From Cyclobacteriaceae bacterium (lineage in GTDB: Bacteria; Bacteroidota; Bacteroidia; Cytophagales; Cyclobacteriaceae), in contig JAOUOM010000001.1 in the NCBI GenBank assembly GCA_029880385.1, positions 1-32,850 on the forward strand: a stretch of 32,850 nt of DNA, read 5' to 3'. Below, one piece after another: positions 8,436-16,283 of this stretch. Made by a program: the position numbers and the translations under genes. The notes beneath the pieces were generated by a model. That model made no database searches. It was not told the origin of the DNA and saw only the letters and a list, made by a program, of their open reading frames with translations. Position 1 is the first letter of the stretch; every line of letters begins with the position of its first letter.

Positions 8436-8702
8436 ATGTCTATATCCGTAAAAGATTTTGTTCCCGCCAAGAAAAAAGGAAGTATGTTCAAGGCAGGTGC
8501 CGTTCAGAGTTTCACAGAAATCCATCAGGAAATGAACGACTGGATCGCTGAAGCCAACCCGGCAATTGTAACAATCGAAACCGTCGTGCTGCCTAACATC
8601 CATGATTCGGATGAAGAAGGGAGCATGGACACAGAACTGTGGACAGGTGGGGAATCCAGCTCCCAATGGTACCAGCTAATCCGCGTTTGGTACAATTCCT
8701 GA
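8436..8702 (+). CDS. hypothetical 88-aa protein upstream of FAN1
   Basis: I do not recognise this protein. It is 88 aa, has no signal peptide or membrane span, and has a basic N-terminus (KDFVPAKKKGSMFK). The middle is helical-looking (FTEIHQEMNDWIAEAN), then IVTIETVVLPNIH, an acidic linker DSDEEGSMDTELW and an aromatic end, SSQWYQLIRVWYN. It is probably real because it starts after a palindrome, uses codons like its neighbours and ends 44 bases before the nuclease gene in the same direction. It could be co-transcribed with that nuclease. A regulator, inhibitor or DNA-associated partner is possible, but nothing in the sequence shows function. Confidence 0.7.
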   Translation: MSISVKDFVPAKKKGSMFKAGAVQSFTEIHQEMNDWIAEANPAIVTIETVVLPNIHDSDEEGSMDTELWTGGESSSQWYQLIRVWYNS

Positions 8703-8718
8703 CCTGAAAAAAAGGAAA

Positions 8719-8754
8719 GTGGCAAATTATTCGTGAAGTTTGCCACATGGCAAA
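8719..8754 (+). promoter_or_regulatory. three-arm inverted repeat including the FAN1 start codon
   Basis: GTGGCAAA (8719-8726) is a perfect reverse complement of TTTGCCAC (8739-8746), which abuts the ATG at 8747. TGGCAAA recurs at 8748-8754, so the central arm can match either side. In RNA the upstream pairing gives an 8-bp stem with a 12-base loop immediately before the start codon. In DNA the right pair is a dyad around the ATG. Either could control expression. Confidence 0.45.
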
Positions 8755-10399
8755 AGGAAGCAGCGATCGTGTGGTTTTACCGGAAAAATACTATCACACG
8801 TATTTCCTTGACATGATACGCCATATCAAAAGGTATTCACCCCATTTGCTTGACATACCGGACGAGGATTTTATGTCACATTTTTTATCGCTAAGCGAAG
8901 ATGCCCAATGCCTCTTTATCCGCCTATCCAACCGCAAAGGCCCTTTTTTTCGTGCCGACAAATTGGCTTATGCCGAAATAAATATACCCAAAGCCCTTGT
9001 GGAACTATTGCGTGAAGGCTTTGCCTCCGAAGATCCCGACGAAGACCCTGCCCTCTTATACCTCTTTACCAAGCAAGAACTGGCCATGCTGTATCCGGAA
9101 ATCCATATTCCCGGATCGGCTAAAAAAGAAGTCTGGATTGAACACCTATCCGAAACCCATTTTCTTGAACGACTGATAACCTCTTTTCACCTGGTGAAAA
9201 TCGAAAAACAGGACGAACTGGAATACCTGAAATTGCTCTTTTTTGGGCATTACAAAGGGCAGATGACTGATTTTGTGATCCGGGATGTTGGCCATGTGCG
9301 AATCGAGACCGTTGATGCCGCTCAGTTTACACCCTGGTTTCAAACACGCGGAGAAGCCATGGCGATGTACGACATCTGCCGACTGAGGGAGTTACTGAAC
9401 AAAGCACTCCAACTGCTCCCGGCCAATCAACTGACGGAATGGCTGCGACCGGTAGATTTTGACCGGTTTGGTCAATGGGAAAGCAGCCGGAAAATTTGTG
9501 ACAAATTACTATCACATATTGCCAGGCAACTGGAACGCGAAAACCAGCTGGAAGATGCCCTCTTTTTTTACCGAAAAGCCGTCGGTGCCCCGGCCCGGGA
9601 GCGACAGGTCAGACTTCTAAGCCAATTGGGGCGTTCAGCGGAAGCCATCGAACTCGCCAACACCCTCCTATCGGACTATCAAAATGCCAGTGAACGTATT
9701 TTTGCAACGGATTTTCTGGGACAGTCAGGCTCCCGAATCAAAAAAAGCACCACGCACAAGATAAAGAGGGCACAAGTACTTGAACTAACCAGGCGCGAAA
9801 GCCTGCGCGTGGAACAACAGGTACTGGCGTACTATCTCAACCTGGGCTATTCGGGTACTCACAGCGAAAACGCCATCTGGAACAACCTCTTTGGGTTGCT
9901 TTTTTGGGAAGAATTGTTTGATGCGTCGTATGATTCATTTCATTCCCCCCTCCAGCGAATGGCATCAGATGTCCGGCATCGTTCTTTTTTCCTTCAACGG
10001 GAGGCTGCCCTCAAGGAAAAAATAAAGAACTACGATACTGCCGACCTGCTCGCTGCCAAAATAACCAGCACATTTCATCAAAAAAACGGCATTCATCAAC
10101 CAATGGTCCAATGGCATCCGGAGGGACTGACCCACCTTCAGGCCCTGGTACGCCTGGTACCGTCAGAGGCCTTATTCGATATTCTACTGGAAATGGCCAA
10201 AAACCTAAAAGACAATGCCAGCGGATTTCCGGATCTGTTTGTCTGGAAAAAAAACAGCTACCAGTTTATCGAGGTGAAATCACCCAACGACCAATTGTCC
10301 GAACAGCAACTTTTCTGGATTGATTTTATGCAGGAACGCAAGATGAATACGAGCATTCTCCGGGTATCGTATAAGGAAAATCAAAACCCCGGAACATAA
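8747..10399 (+). CDS. VRR-NUC domain nuclease, bacterial FAN1-like
   Basis: A 550-aa structure-specific nuclease of the FAN1 type, known for cutting 5' flaps and processing interstrand crosslinks. The C-terminal VRR-NUC core reads GFPDLFVWKKNSYQFIEVKS, with metal-binding candidates D496, E509 and K511, followed by NDQLSEQQLFWIDFM. The N-terminal 100 residues (YFLDMIRHIKRYSPHLLDI, then LFIRLSNRKGPFFR) match the FAN1 N-terminal/HTH region. The middle (about 240-330) has TPR-like helices such as LEDALFFYRKAVGAPARERQ. The length is close to bacterial FAN1 proteins. It follows the 88-aa gene by 44 bases, and its start lies inside an inverted repeat. No frameshift or missing catalytic residue was seen. 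Confidence 0.9.
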   Translation: MAKGSSDRVVLPEKYYHTYFLDMIRHIKRYSPHLLDIPDEDFMSHFLSLSEDAQCLFIRLSNRKGPFFRADKLAYAEINIPKALVELLREGFASEDPDEDPALLYLFTKQELAMLYPEIHIPGSAKKEVWIEHLSETHFLERLITSFHLVKIEKQDELEYLKLLFFGHYKGQMTDFVIRDVGHVRIETVDAAQFTPWFQTRGEAMAMYDICRLRELLNKALQLLPANQLTEWLRPVDFDRFGQWESSRKICDKLLSHIARQLERENQLEDALFFYRKAVGAPARERQVRLLSQLGRSAEAIELANTLLSDYQNASERIFATDFLGQSGSRIKKSTTHKIKRAQVLELTRRESLRVEQQVLAYYLNLGYSGTHSENAIWNNLFGLLFWEELFDASYDSFHSPLQRMASDVRHRSFFLQREAALKEKIKNYDTADLLAAKITSTFHQKNGIHQPMVQWHPEGLTHLQALVRLVPSEALFDILLEMAKNLKDNASGFPDLFVWKKNSYQFIEVKSPNDQLSEQQLFWIDFMQERKMNTSILRVSYKENQNPGT

Positions 10400-10423
10400 A
10401 AAAAGGGCACAAAGCCCTTTTTT
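10398..10423. terminator. bidirectional intrinsic terminator
   Basis: AAAAAAAGGGC, a short ACAAA loop and GCCCTTTTTT form an A/T-flanked stem between the end of the nuclease gene and the end of the converging oxidoreductase operon. The T run occurs on both strands, so it can serve both. Confidence 0.85.
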
Positions 10424-10442
10424 CTAGTCTGTAGTTTGACGA

Positions 10443-11030
10443 TCATGTCGCCCATGTTTTCCCATTTCCGGCTTCTTCCAGTGGCAGGCAACCATCGTAT
10501 CGGGTTGGGATCGCCTGGTATTGCAATACCTGGGTCATGCCTACTTCCGTTGTGAAATAACCACTAACCACCAGCTCCTTTGCCCACATCAAAAACGGCT
10601 TTTCGGCACCTGGCGCAGTACCTGCCTGTTGTAGTTCTGCATGCAAAGTCTGTACATAAGCTTCCTGACTTGCTGCATCCAGCTCATGAAAAGCCTCTCC
10701 CTTATCTGTCTGGCAAGCCTGATCAAATGCATCCAGGGCCTCACGGAATTTTGCCCGCATTTCTTCACTGTATACCTGGCCTACCATATCATCGATGTAG
10801 GCAGGCACACCCAGCTCACTGGCAGAAGGTGTGTCGGTCCTGGGTATGATAATATCCGAAAGTATGGTTAACAAACGGGCCTGATTTTCATCAAAAAAGG
10901 CCGGTGACCAGGTGAGTCCCGGTTTGGCCGAACAACCATTCAGAATACCTGTAATGGTAGGCGCCATCAGGGTACCTCCCATGATAAAGGCCGTGCGCCG
11001 TAATGCTTCTCTTCTATTGATTTGATTCAT
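10443..11030 (-). CDS. gluconate 2-dehydrogenase subunit 3 family protein
   Basis: A 195-aa exported small subunit of a membrane-bound sugar or polyol dehydrogenase. The N-terminus has a Tat-type twin-arginine motif (NRREALRRTAFIMGG), then a hydrophobic stretch ending near ILNGCSA, so it may be a Tat-exported lipoprotein. The body has the family's FFDENQARLLTILSDIIIPRTDTPSASELGVPAYIDDMV. I chose the ATG at 11030 because an upstream start would overlap the preceding gene and bury the twin arginine. It begins 11 bases after the GMC oxidoreductase stop, so the two are one operon. It likely helps export or mature the catalytic partner. The cytochrome c subunit seen in some systems is absent here. 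Confidence 0.9.
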   Translation of the reverse strand: MNQINRREALRRTAFIMGGTLMAPTITGILNGCSAKPGLTWSPAFFDENQARLLTILSDIIIPRTDTPSASELGVPAYIDDMVGQVYSEEMRAKFREALDAFDQACQTDKGEAFHELDAASQEAYVQTLHAELQQAGTAPGAEKPFLMWAKELVVSGYFTTEVGMTQVLQYQAIPTRYDGCLPLEEAGNGKTWAT

Positions 11031-11041
11031 TTTCTTCTCAA

Positions 11042-12739
11042 TTAAAGGTTCCCTTTTTTCAATTCTTCCACTGCAAAACTGGCCGCACGAGCGGTGAGGG
11101 CCATATAGGTGAGCGATGGGTTTTGGCAAGCCGAAGAGGTCATGGCAGCACCATCAGTCACAAATACGTTTTGCACCTCATGTACCTGGTTCCATTTATT
11201 GAGCACTGACGTTTTGGGATCCCGGCCCATACGTGCCGTTCCCATTTCGTGAATACCCAAACCTGGTGCCACGTCATTATCGTAGGTACGAACATTTTTC
11301 AGTCCGGCAGATTCCAGCATTTCGGCTGCCTGCTGCGCCATGTCCTTACGCATGTTCCGTTCGTTTTCCTTAAACTCACAATCAATCGTAAATGTCGGCA
11401 ACCCGTGTTTGTCCAGCTTGTCACGATCGAGCGTCACTTTGTTATCATGATACGGCAGGTGCTCACCAAATCCGCCGATGCCCATTCTCCATCCGCCTGG
11501 CTGGCTGATCTCCTCTTTGAGGGCTGCCCCAATGGATAGCTCGGCAATATTCTGTGACCATGACTCACGACTGGCACCTCCCTGATAGCCATAGCCCCGG
11601 ATAAAGTCAGGGTGCTTTTCGGTGATATTCCGGAAACGCGGGATATAGATCCCGTTTGGCCGCCTGCCATAGTAGTATTTATCATCAAATCCTTCCATCT
11701 CGCCATAAGCACCTACTCCCAGGTGATGGTCCATCAGGTTGCGTCCCAGTTCACCCGAAGCATTGCCCATACCATCACTAAAATGCTCTGTAGAATTCAT
11801 CAGAATCCAGGTCGAGCCCAGTGCCGAAGCATTCAAAAAGACAATTTTCGCAAAAAACTCCTGGTATTCACCGGTCTCTGCGTCCATGATCCGAACGCCC
11901 TTTGCCTTCCGTGTCTCGGGGTTATACAATACTTCCGTCACAATTGAATTTGGCCTCAGCGTCATATTGCCGGTAGCCACCGCTGCCGGGAGAGTCGATG
12001 ACTGGGAACTAAAATAGGCTCCAAAAGGACAGCCCCTGATACACATGTTTCGGAAGTTACATTTCGAACGTCCATTGTGGTTTTGAGTCAGGTTGGCACT
12101 TCGGCCAATGGTCATGATCCGGTCGCTATAGTTGCTTCGTATCTTTCCACTTACGTGTTGCTCCACACAGTTCATTTCCATTGGAGGCAGAAACTTGCCA
12201 TCCGGCAATTGCGCCAATCCTTCTGCCTGCCCATTTACCCCTATGAATGACTCCACATAATCGTACCAGGGTGCCAGGTCTTCGTAACGAATCGGCCAGT
12301 CTACGGCAATCCCGTCTTTGAGGTTAGCTTCAAAATCCATTGGGCTCCATCGATAGGACTGGCGGCCCCAGGTAAGTGAGCGACCTCCGACATGGTAGCC
12401 ACGCATCCAGTCAAAACGCTTGGTTTCCTGGTACGGATGTTCGGTGTCCTTAACCCACCAATGCTTGGTCGACTGCCTGACCGTATAGCCCGTACGACTT
12501 TGTTTTTCATAATCCTTGAGTTCTTCTGCTGTTAGGCGGTCACCGTGGGGCAATTCCCATGGGTGCTTTTCCATGGTAGGATAATCCTTGATATGTTCTA
12601 CCATACGGCCCCTCTCCAGCACAAGTGTCTTCAGGCCCTTTTCCGTCAATTCTTTGGCAGCCCAACCCCCACTGATACCGGTTCCAACTACAATGGCATC
12701 GAAGGTGTTTTGCTGCTCCGCTTTTATATTTAAATTCAT
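11042..12739 (-). CDS. GMC-family oxidoreductase, large dehydrogenase subunit
   Basis: A 565-aa FAD-dependent glucose-methanol-choline oxidoreductase. The ADP-binding motif is AIVVGTGISGGWAAKEL (15-31). MRGYHVGGRSLTWGRQ (112-127) is the FAD-contact signature. A cysteine cluster (C227, C233, C237 in KCNFRNMCIRGCPFGA) resembles the iron-sulfur-like cluster of gluconate/fructose-dehydrogenase-type large subunits. The C-terminal catalytic pair is expected at H497 (GIHEMGTARMG) and N540 (SSACQNPSLTYMALTARAA). No signal peptide is present; export with the Tat-bearing small subunit is the usual arrangement. The substrate is probably a sugar or glycoside, oxidised possibly at C3, but the sequence alone does not settle this. 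It is divergent from the TIM-barrel gene. Confidence 0.93.
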   Translation of the reverse strand: MNLNIKAEQQNTFDAIVVGTGISGGWAAKELTEKGLKTLVLERGRMVEHIKDYPTMEKHPWELPHGDRLTAEELKDYEKQSRTGYTVRQSTKHWWVKDTEHPYQETKRFDWMRGYHVGGRSLTWGRQSYRWSPMDFEANLKDGIAVDWPIRYEDLAPWYDYVESFIGVNGQAEGLAQLPDGKFLPPMEMNCVEQHVSGKIRSNYSDRIMTIGRSANLTQNHNGRSKCNFRNMCIRGCPFGAYFSSQSSTLPAAVATGNMTLRPNSIVTEVLYNPETRKAKGVRIMDAETGEYQEFFAKIVFLNASALGSTWILMNSTEHFSDGMGNASGELGRNLMDHHLGVGAYGEMEGFDDKYYYGRRPNGIYIPRFRNITEKHPDFIRGYGYQGGASRESWSQNIAELSIGAALKEEISQPGGWRMGIGGFGEHLPYHDNKVTLDRDKLDKHGLPTFTIDCEFKENERNMRKDMAQQAAEMLESAGLKNVRTYDNDVAPGLGIHEMGTARMGRDPKTSVLNKWNQVHEVQNVFVTDGAAMTSSACQNPSLTYMALTARAASFAVEELKKGNL

Positions 12740-12814
12740 ATAACAGAGTGTGAAATACTAAAACCGGCAAGCTAGCCAAATCATATAAACTGCAAATGTC
12801 ATTATTACACAATC

Positions 12815-12839
12815 GGTTTTATTATCCATTGAATAAACC
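12815..12839. promoter_or_regulatory. imperfect inverted repeat in the divergent promoter region
   Basis: GGTTTTATT and AATAAACC face each other across an 8-base centre, with one unpaired T. The repeat lies between the divergent GMC oxidoreductase and TIM-barrel genes, where a shared regulator could bind. Support is positional only. Confidence 0.25.
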
Positions 12840-12889
12840 ATATTTTGCCCATCGGAAATAAAGTTGAAATAATAAAAGAACCCGATCGT

Positions 12890-13756
12890 ATGAAAATGAC
12901 ACGCAAACAGGCTTTAAAAAGTATGGCAGGAATATCGGCACTGGGAATGGTGGAAATGGCAGGTATGCCCGCAGGCCTTTCACCTAAAACAACCAAAGGA
13001 ACTATCAAGCATTCAGTCTGTCGCTGGTGTTACAATGGCAAATCTCTCGAAGAACTCTGTGAAGCCGCCAAGGATATCGGCATCCAGAGCATCGAATTGC
13101 TCAATCCCGACGAATGGCCGATCGTACAAAAATATGGCCTTACCTGCGCCATGACCAATGCTACGTCCTTCGGTATCCCCAGGGGGTTCAATGACCCACA
13201 ATACCACGCCCAGCTACAAAAAGACTACCGCGAACTGATACCAAAAGCAGCTGATGCAGGCCTCAAAAATGTAATCTGTTTCTCCGGAAACCGAAATGGC
13301 ATAAGTGATGAAAAAGGACTGGAAAACTGTGCTGTCGGACTCGAACCATTGGTGAAACTGGCCGAAAAACAGGGCGTCACACTCTGCATGGAACTCCTCA
13401 ATTCCAAGGTAAACCATCCGGACTATATGTGTGACCATACCGAATGGGGAGTGTCGCTGGCAAAAAAACTGGGCAGCCCAAACTTCAAATTACTCTACGA
13501 TATCTATCATATGCAAATCATGGAAGGTGACGTAATCGCCACTATTCGCAAGCACAAAGATTACATAGGCCACTACCATACCGGAGGTGTTCCCGGCCGA
13601 AACGAAATCGACGAAACCCAGGAACTGTACTATCCGGCTATTGTAAAGGCAATCATTGAGACCGGATTTGACGGCTTTATCGCCCAGGAATTTATTCCCA
13701 AAAATGACGATGCCTTCGCCTCCCTTCGCAGAGGAGTGGAAATCTGTGATGTGTAA
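12890..13756 (+). CDS. Tat-exported hydroxypyruvate isomerase/sugar epimerase-like TIM barrel
   Basis: A 288-aa protein of the xylose isomerase-like TIM-barrel superfamily (AP endonuclease 2 fold), closest in look to hydroxypyruvate isomerase family proteins. It starts with a Tat-like leader TRKQALKSMAGISALGMVEMAG. I chose ATG 12890 over an ATG 15 codons earlier because it places this leader at the N-terminus. Barrel segments include HSVCRWCYNGKSLEELCEAA, GIQSIELLNPDEW, CMELLNSKVNHPDYMCDHTEWG, KLLYDIYHMQIMEGD and GHYHTGGVPGRNEID, with metal-ligand candidates E, D, H and E in ELLN, LYDIYH, GHYH and AQEF. It is divergent from the GMC oxidoreductase operon, so it may act on the same sugar product in the periplasm. 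The exact reaction is not determined. Confidence 0.86.
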   Translation: MKMTRKQALKSMAGISALGMVEMAGMPAGLSPKTTKGTIKHSVCRWCYNGKSLEELCEAAKDIGIQSIELLNPDEWPIVQKYGLTCAMTNATSFGIPRGFNDPQYHAQLQKDYRELIPKAADAGLKNVICFSGNRNGISDEKGLENCAVGLEPLVKLAEKQGVTLCMELLNSKVNHPDYMCDHTEWGVSLAKKLGSPNFKLLYDIYHMQIMEGDVIATIRKHKDYIGHYHTGGVPGRNEIDETQELYYPAIVKAIIETGFDGFIAQEFIPKNDDAFASLRRGVEICDV

Positions 13757-13777
13757 ACCACACCAAAATCTGTTATA

Positions 13778-13811
13778 CAAAAAGCCGTGCACGAAATGCA
13801 GGGCTTTTTTA
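13778..13811 (+). terminator. intrinsic terminator after the TIM-barrel gene
   Basis: AAAAAGCC with TGC pairs with GCA and GGCTTTTTT, with a mismatch in the stem and a T run on the plus strand. It lies 22 bases after the stop codon. Confidence 0.75.
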
Positions 13812-13812
13812 T

Positions 13813-13959
13813 TTACAGACCAACGTGCGTGGTAGCCCGCAACAAAGCATAAACACCGACCATAAATCCGTGGCACCCGAAGATTGCCATCACAATCAAA
13901 AACCAACCATAAAAAAAAGCACCGCATTCCCCCGTGGGTATACGATGCTTTTTCGTCAT
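13813..13959 (-). CDS. possible 48-aa single-span membrane peptide
   Basis: A short minus-strand frame starts 10 bases after the isocitrate dehydrogenase stop. It begins MTKKHRIPTGECG and continues with a hydrophobic segment, FFYGWFLIVMAIFGC, then HGFMVGVYALLRATTHVGL. It would be one membrane span with a basic N-terminus. The FYGW opening resembles the first helix of MFS transporters, so a remnant is another reading. Against it, the region also forms terminator-like stems, and I know no family for it. It is listed as a candidate only. Confidence 0.25.
   Translation of the reverse strand: MTKKHRIPTGECGAFFYGWFLIVMAIFGCHGFMVGVYALLRATTHVGL
13912..13955 (-). terminator. possible intrinsic terminator after isocitrate dehydrogenase
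   Basis: On the minus strand AAAAAGCATCG pairs with CGGTGCTTTTT (one mismatch) across a GC-containing loop, followed by a T run of eight. It is 15 bases after the gene end. It overlaps the candidate small frame above, so both may not be functional. Confidence 0.6.
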
Positions 13960-13969
13960 GTAGTCTGAA

Positions 13970-16198
13970 TCACTTCAGTTTTTCCAATGCCGCATTTAGG
14001 GTCTTGCTGGGACGCATGGCCCTGGAGGCCAATTCAAAATCGGGCTGATAGTAGCCGCCAATGTTGACAGGGCTGCCCTGAGCTGCTGCCAGTTCACCGA
14101 CTATCACCTGCTCGTTGGCCGCTAGTTCTTTTGCAATGGCTTCAAATTTTGACCGGATTTCCCCATCATCCGACTGTGCGGCAAGTGCCTCAGCCCAGTA
14201 CAATGCCAGATAAAAATGACTTCCCCGGTTGTCAAGTTCCTTCACCCGCCGTGAAGGAGATTTGTCATTTTCCAAAAATTTGCCCGTTGCCTGATCCAGC
14301 GTGTCGGCCAAAACCTGGGCTTTTTTGTTGCCTGTCGTAGTGGCCAGATGCTCCAATGAAACGGTAAGGGCCAAAAACTCCCCAAGGGAATCCCAACGCA
14401 AGTGACCTTCCTCCTCAAACTGCTGGACATGCTTCGGGGCAGACCCGCCTGCACCCGTCTCAAACAATCCGCCTCCGTCCATCAGGGGGACAATGGAAAG
14501 CATCTTGGCACTGGTACCCAGTTCAAGAATGGGAAACAGGTCTGTCAGGTAATCCCTCAATACATTTCCCGTAACAGAAATAACATCTTTTCCTTCCCTG
14601 ATTTTAGCCATCGAAAAGCGGGTAGCCTCTTCTGGTGACATAATTGACAACTCTAGTCCATTGGTGTCATGGGTTGGCAAATATTTGTTCACTTTTTTGA
14701 TCAATTCTGCATCATGCGCCCTGTTATTGTCTAACCAGAACACTGCGGGAACCCCTGTAGCACGAGCCCTGCTCACGGCAAGCTTTACCCAATCCTGAAT
14801 AGGAGCATCTTTCACCTGGCACATGCGGAAAATATCACCTGCCTCTACTACCTGCTCCATCAGTACCTTGCCAGTCGTGTCTACCACCCGTACGGTACCC
14901 GCTCCTTTCACCTGGAAAGTCTTGTCGTGCGAGCCATATTCTTCGGCTTTTTGTGCCATCAGGCCTACATTGGGCACACTTCCCATAGTAGAAGGATCAA
15001 AAGCCCCATGTTTTTTGCAAAAATCGATTGCTTCCCTGTATACACCGGCATACGATCTGTCAGGGATCACGGCTTTGGTATCCTGCTGTTTTCCTTCGGC
15101 ATTCCACATCTGCCCTGAAGTGCGGATCATGGCTGGCATGGATGCATCGATGATCACATCGCTGGGCACGTGAAGGTTTGTGATCCCTTTATCAGAATTG
15201 ACCATGGCAAGAGCCGGACGGCTATCGTATACATTTTGCAGGGCTGCCTCAATTTCTGCCTGCTGTGCGGCGGGCAGTGTTTTGATTTTTGCATACACAT
15301 CGCCTATGCCATTGCTCACATCAACCCCAATGGCAGCAAAGACATCCCCATATTTTTCAAAAACATCCTGATAGTAAACCGACACAGCAGCACCAAAGAT
15401 GACCGGGTCAGATACTTTCATCATGGTCGCCTTCAGGTGGAGGGAAAACAAAACGCCCTGTGTTTTGGCATCTTCGATCTCTCGTGCATAAAACGCCTGT
15501 AAGGCACGCATGTTCATCACAGAGGTGTCGATGATTTCGCCGGGCAACAACGATGTTTTGGCTTTCAATACCGACGTGCTGCCATCCGTTCCCACAAATT
15601 CTATTTTCACCTCGCTGGCCGTGTCTATCGTCAGGGATTTTTCACTTCCGTAAAAATCGCCCCCGGACATGCTGGCCACGTGGGTTTTGGACGATGGGCT
15701 CCATGCACCCATGGAATGTGGGTGGCTTTTCGCATAATTTTTCACTGCTTTTGGGGCCCTTCGATCCGAATTTCCTTCACGCAATACAGGGTTTACGGCA
15801 CTTCCTTTCACCTTATCGTATCGTTCCCGAACAGACTTTTCTTCGGCATTTTTTGGTTCCTCGGGATAATCTGGCAGGGCGTAACCTTTTGACTGCAATT
15901 CTTTTATGGCTGCCTGAAGCTGCGGTATGGATGCGCTAATATTAGGCAATTTGATGATATTGGCTTCTGGTGTCTTGGCCAGGTCACCCAGTTCGGCCAG
16001 GGCATCACCAATCCGCTGTTCAGGGGTTAATAAATCAGAAAAGGTGGCAATGATCCGTCCGGCCAGGGAAATATCCCTGGTTTCCACTTCCACACCTGCA
16101 ACGCTGGTAAACGCCTCGATAATGGGCAATAAGGAATAGGTAGCCAACGCTGGGGCTTCATCCGTTTGGGTGTAAATAATCTTAGATGTTTTTGTCAT
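13970..16198 (-). CDS. icd: NADP-dependent isocitrate dehydrogenase, monomeric type
   Basis: Converts isocitrate to 2-oxoglutarate and CO2 with NADP in the TCA cycle. At 742 aa it has the length of the monomeric class (about 740), quite unlike the roughly 420-aa dimeric enzymes. Substrate-site motif VLREGNSDRRAPKAVK (about 139-154) and FSLHLKATMMKVSDPVIF are characteristic, as are FWLDNNRAHD, GTSAKMLSIVPLM and GGGLFETGAGGSAPKHVQQ. I chose ATG 16198 (MTKTSKIIYTQTDEAP), which matches the usual N-terminus; nine further codons upstream are open but unneeded. It is probably its own transcription unit, with a terminator-like stem downstream. Confidence 0.97.
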   Translation of the reverse strand: MTKTSKIIYTQTDEAPALATYSLLPIIEAFTSVAGVEVETRDISLAGRIIATFSDLLTPEQRIGDALAELGDLAKTPEANIIKLPNISASIPQLQAAIKELQSKGYALPDYPEEPKNAEEKSVRERYDKVKGSAVNPVLREGNSDRRAPKAVKNYAKSHPHSMGAWSPSSKTHVASMSGGDFYGSEKSLTIDTASEVKIEFVGTDGSTSVLKAKTSLLPGEIIDTSVMNMRALQAFYAREIEDAKTQGVLFSLHLKATMMKVSDPVIFGAAVSVYYQDVFEKYGDVFAAIGVDVSNGIGDVYAKIKTLPAAQQAEIEAALQNVYDSRPALAMVNSDKGITNLHVPSDVIIDASMPAMIRTSGQMWNAEGKQQDTKAVIPDRSYAGVYREAIDFCKKHGAFDPSTMGSVPNVGLMAQKAEEYGSHDKTFQVKGAGTVRVVDTTGKVLMEQVVEAGDIFRMCQVKDAPIQDWVKLAVSRARATGVPAVFWLDNNRAHDAELIKKVNKYLPTHDTNGLELSIMSPEEATRFSMAKIREGKDVISVTGNVLRDYLTDLFPILELGTSAKMLSIVPLMDGGGLFETGAGGSAPKHVQQFEEEGHLRWDSLGEFLALTVSLEHLATTTGNKKAQVLADTLDQATGKFLENDKSPSRRVKELDNRGSHFYLALYWAEALAAQSDDGEIRSKFEAIAKELAANEQVIVGELAAAQGSPVNIGGYYQPDFELASRAMRPSKTLNAALEKLK

Positions 16199-16283
16199 GA
16201 TTGCCTGAAAATTTATAAAGTCCAACTAAACCCCCTACCGGATTGCCTGGCAGTGGATTACTATTTAAAATAAAATTCTTGTA

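Noticed and set aside
15553..15939. A 128-codon plus-strand frame opposite isocitrate dehydrogenase
   Set aside because: Antisense to a strongly conserved enzyme, with no recognisable motif.
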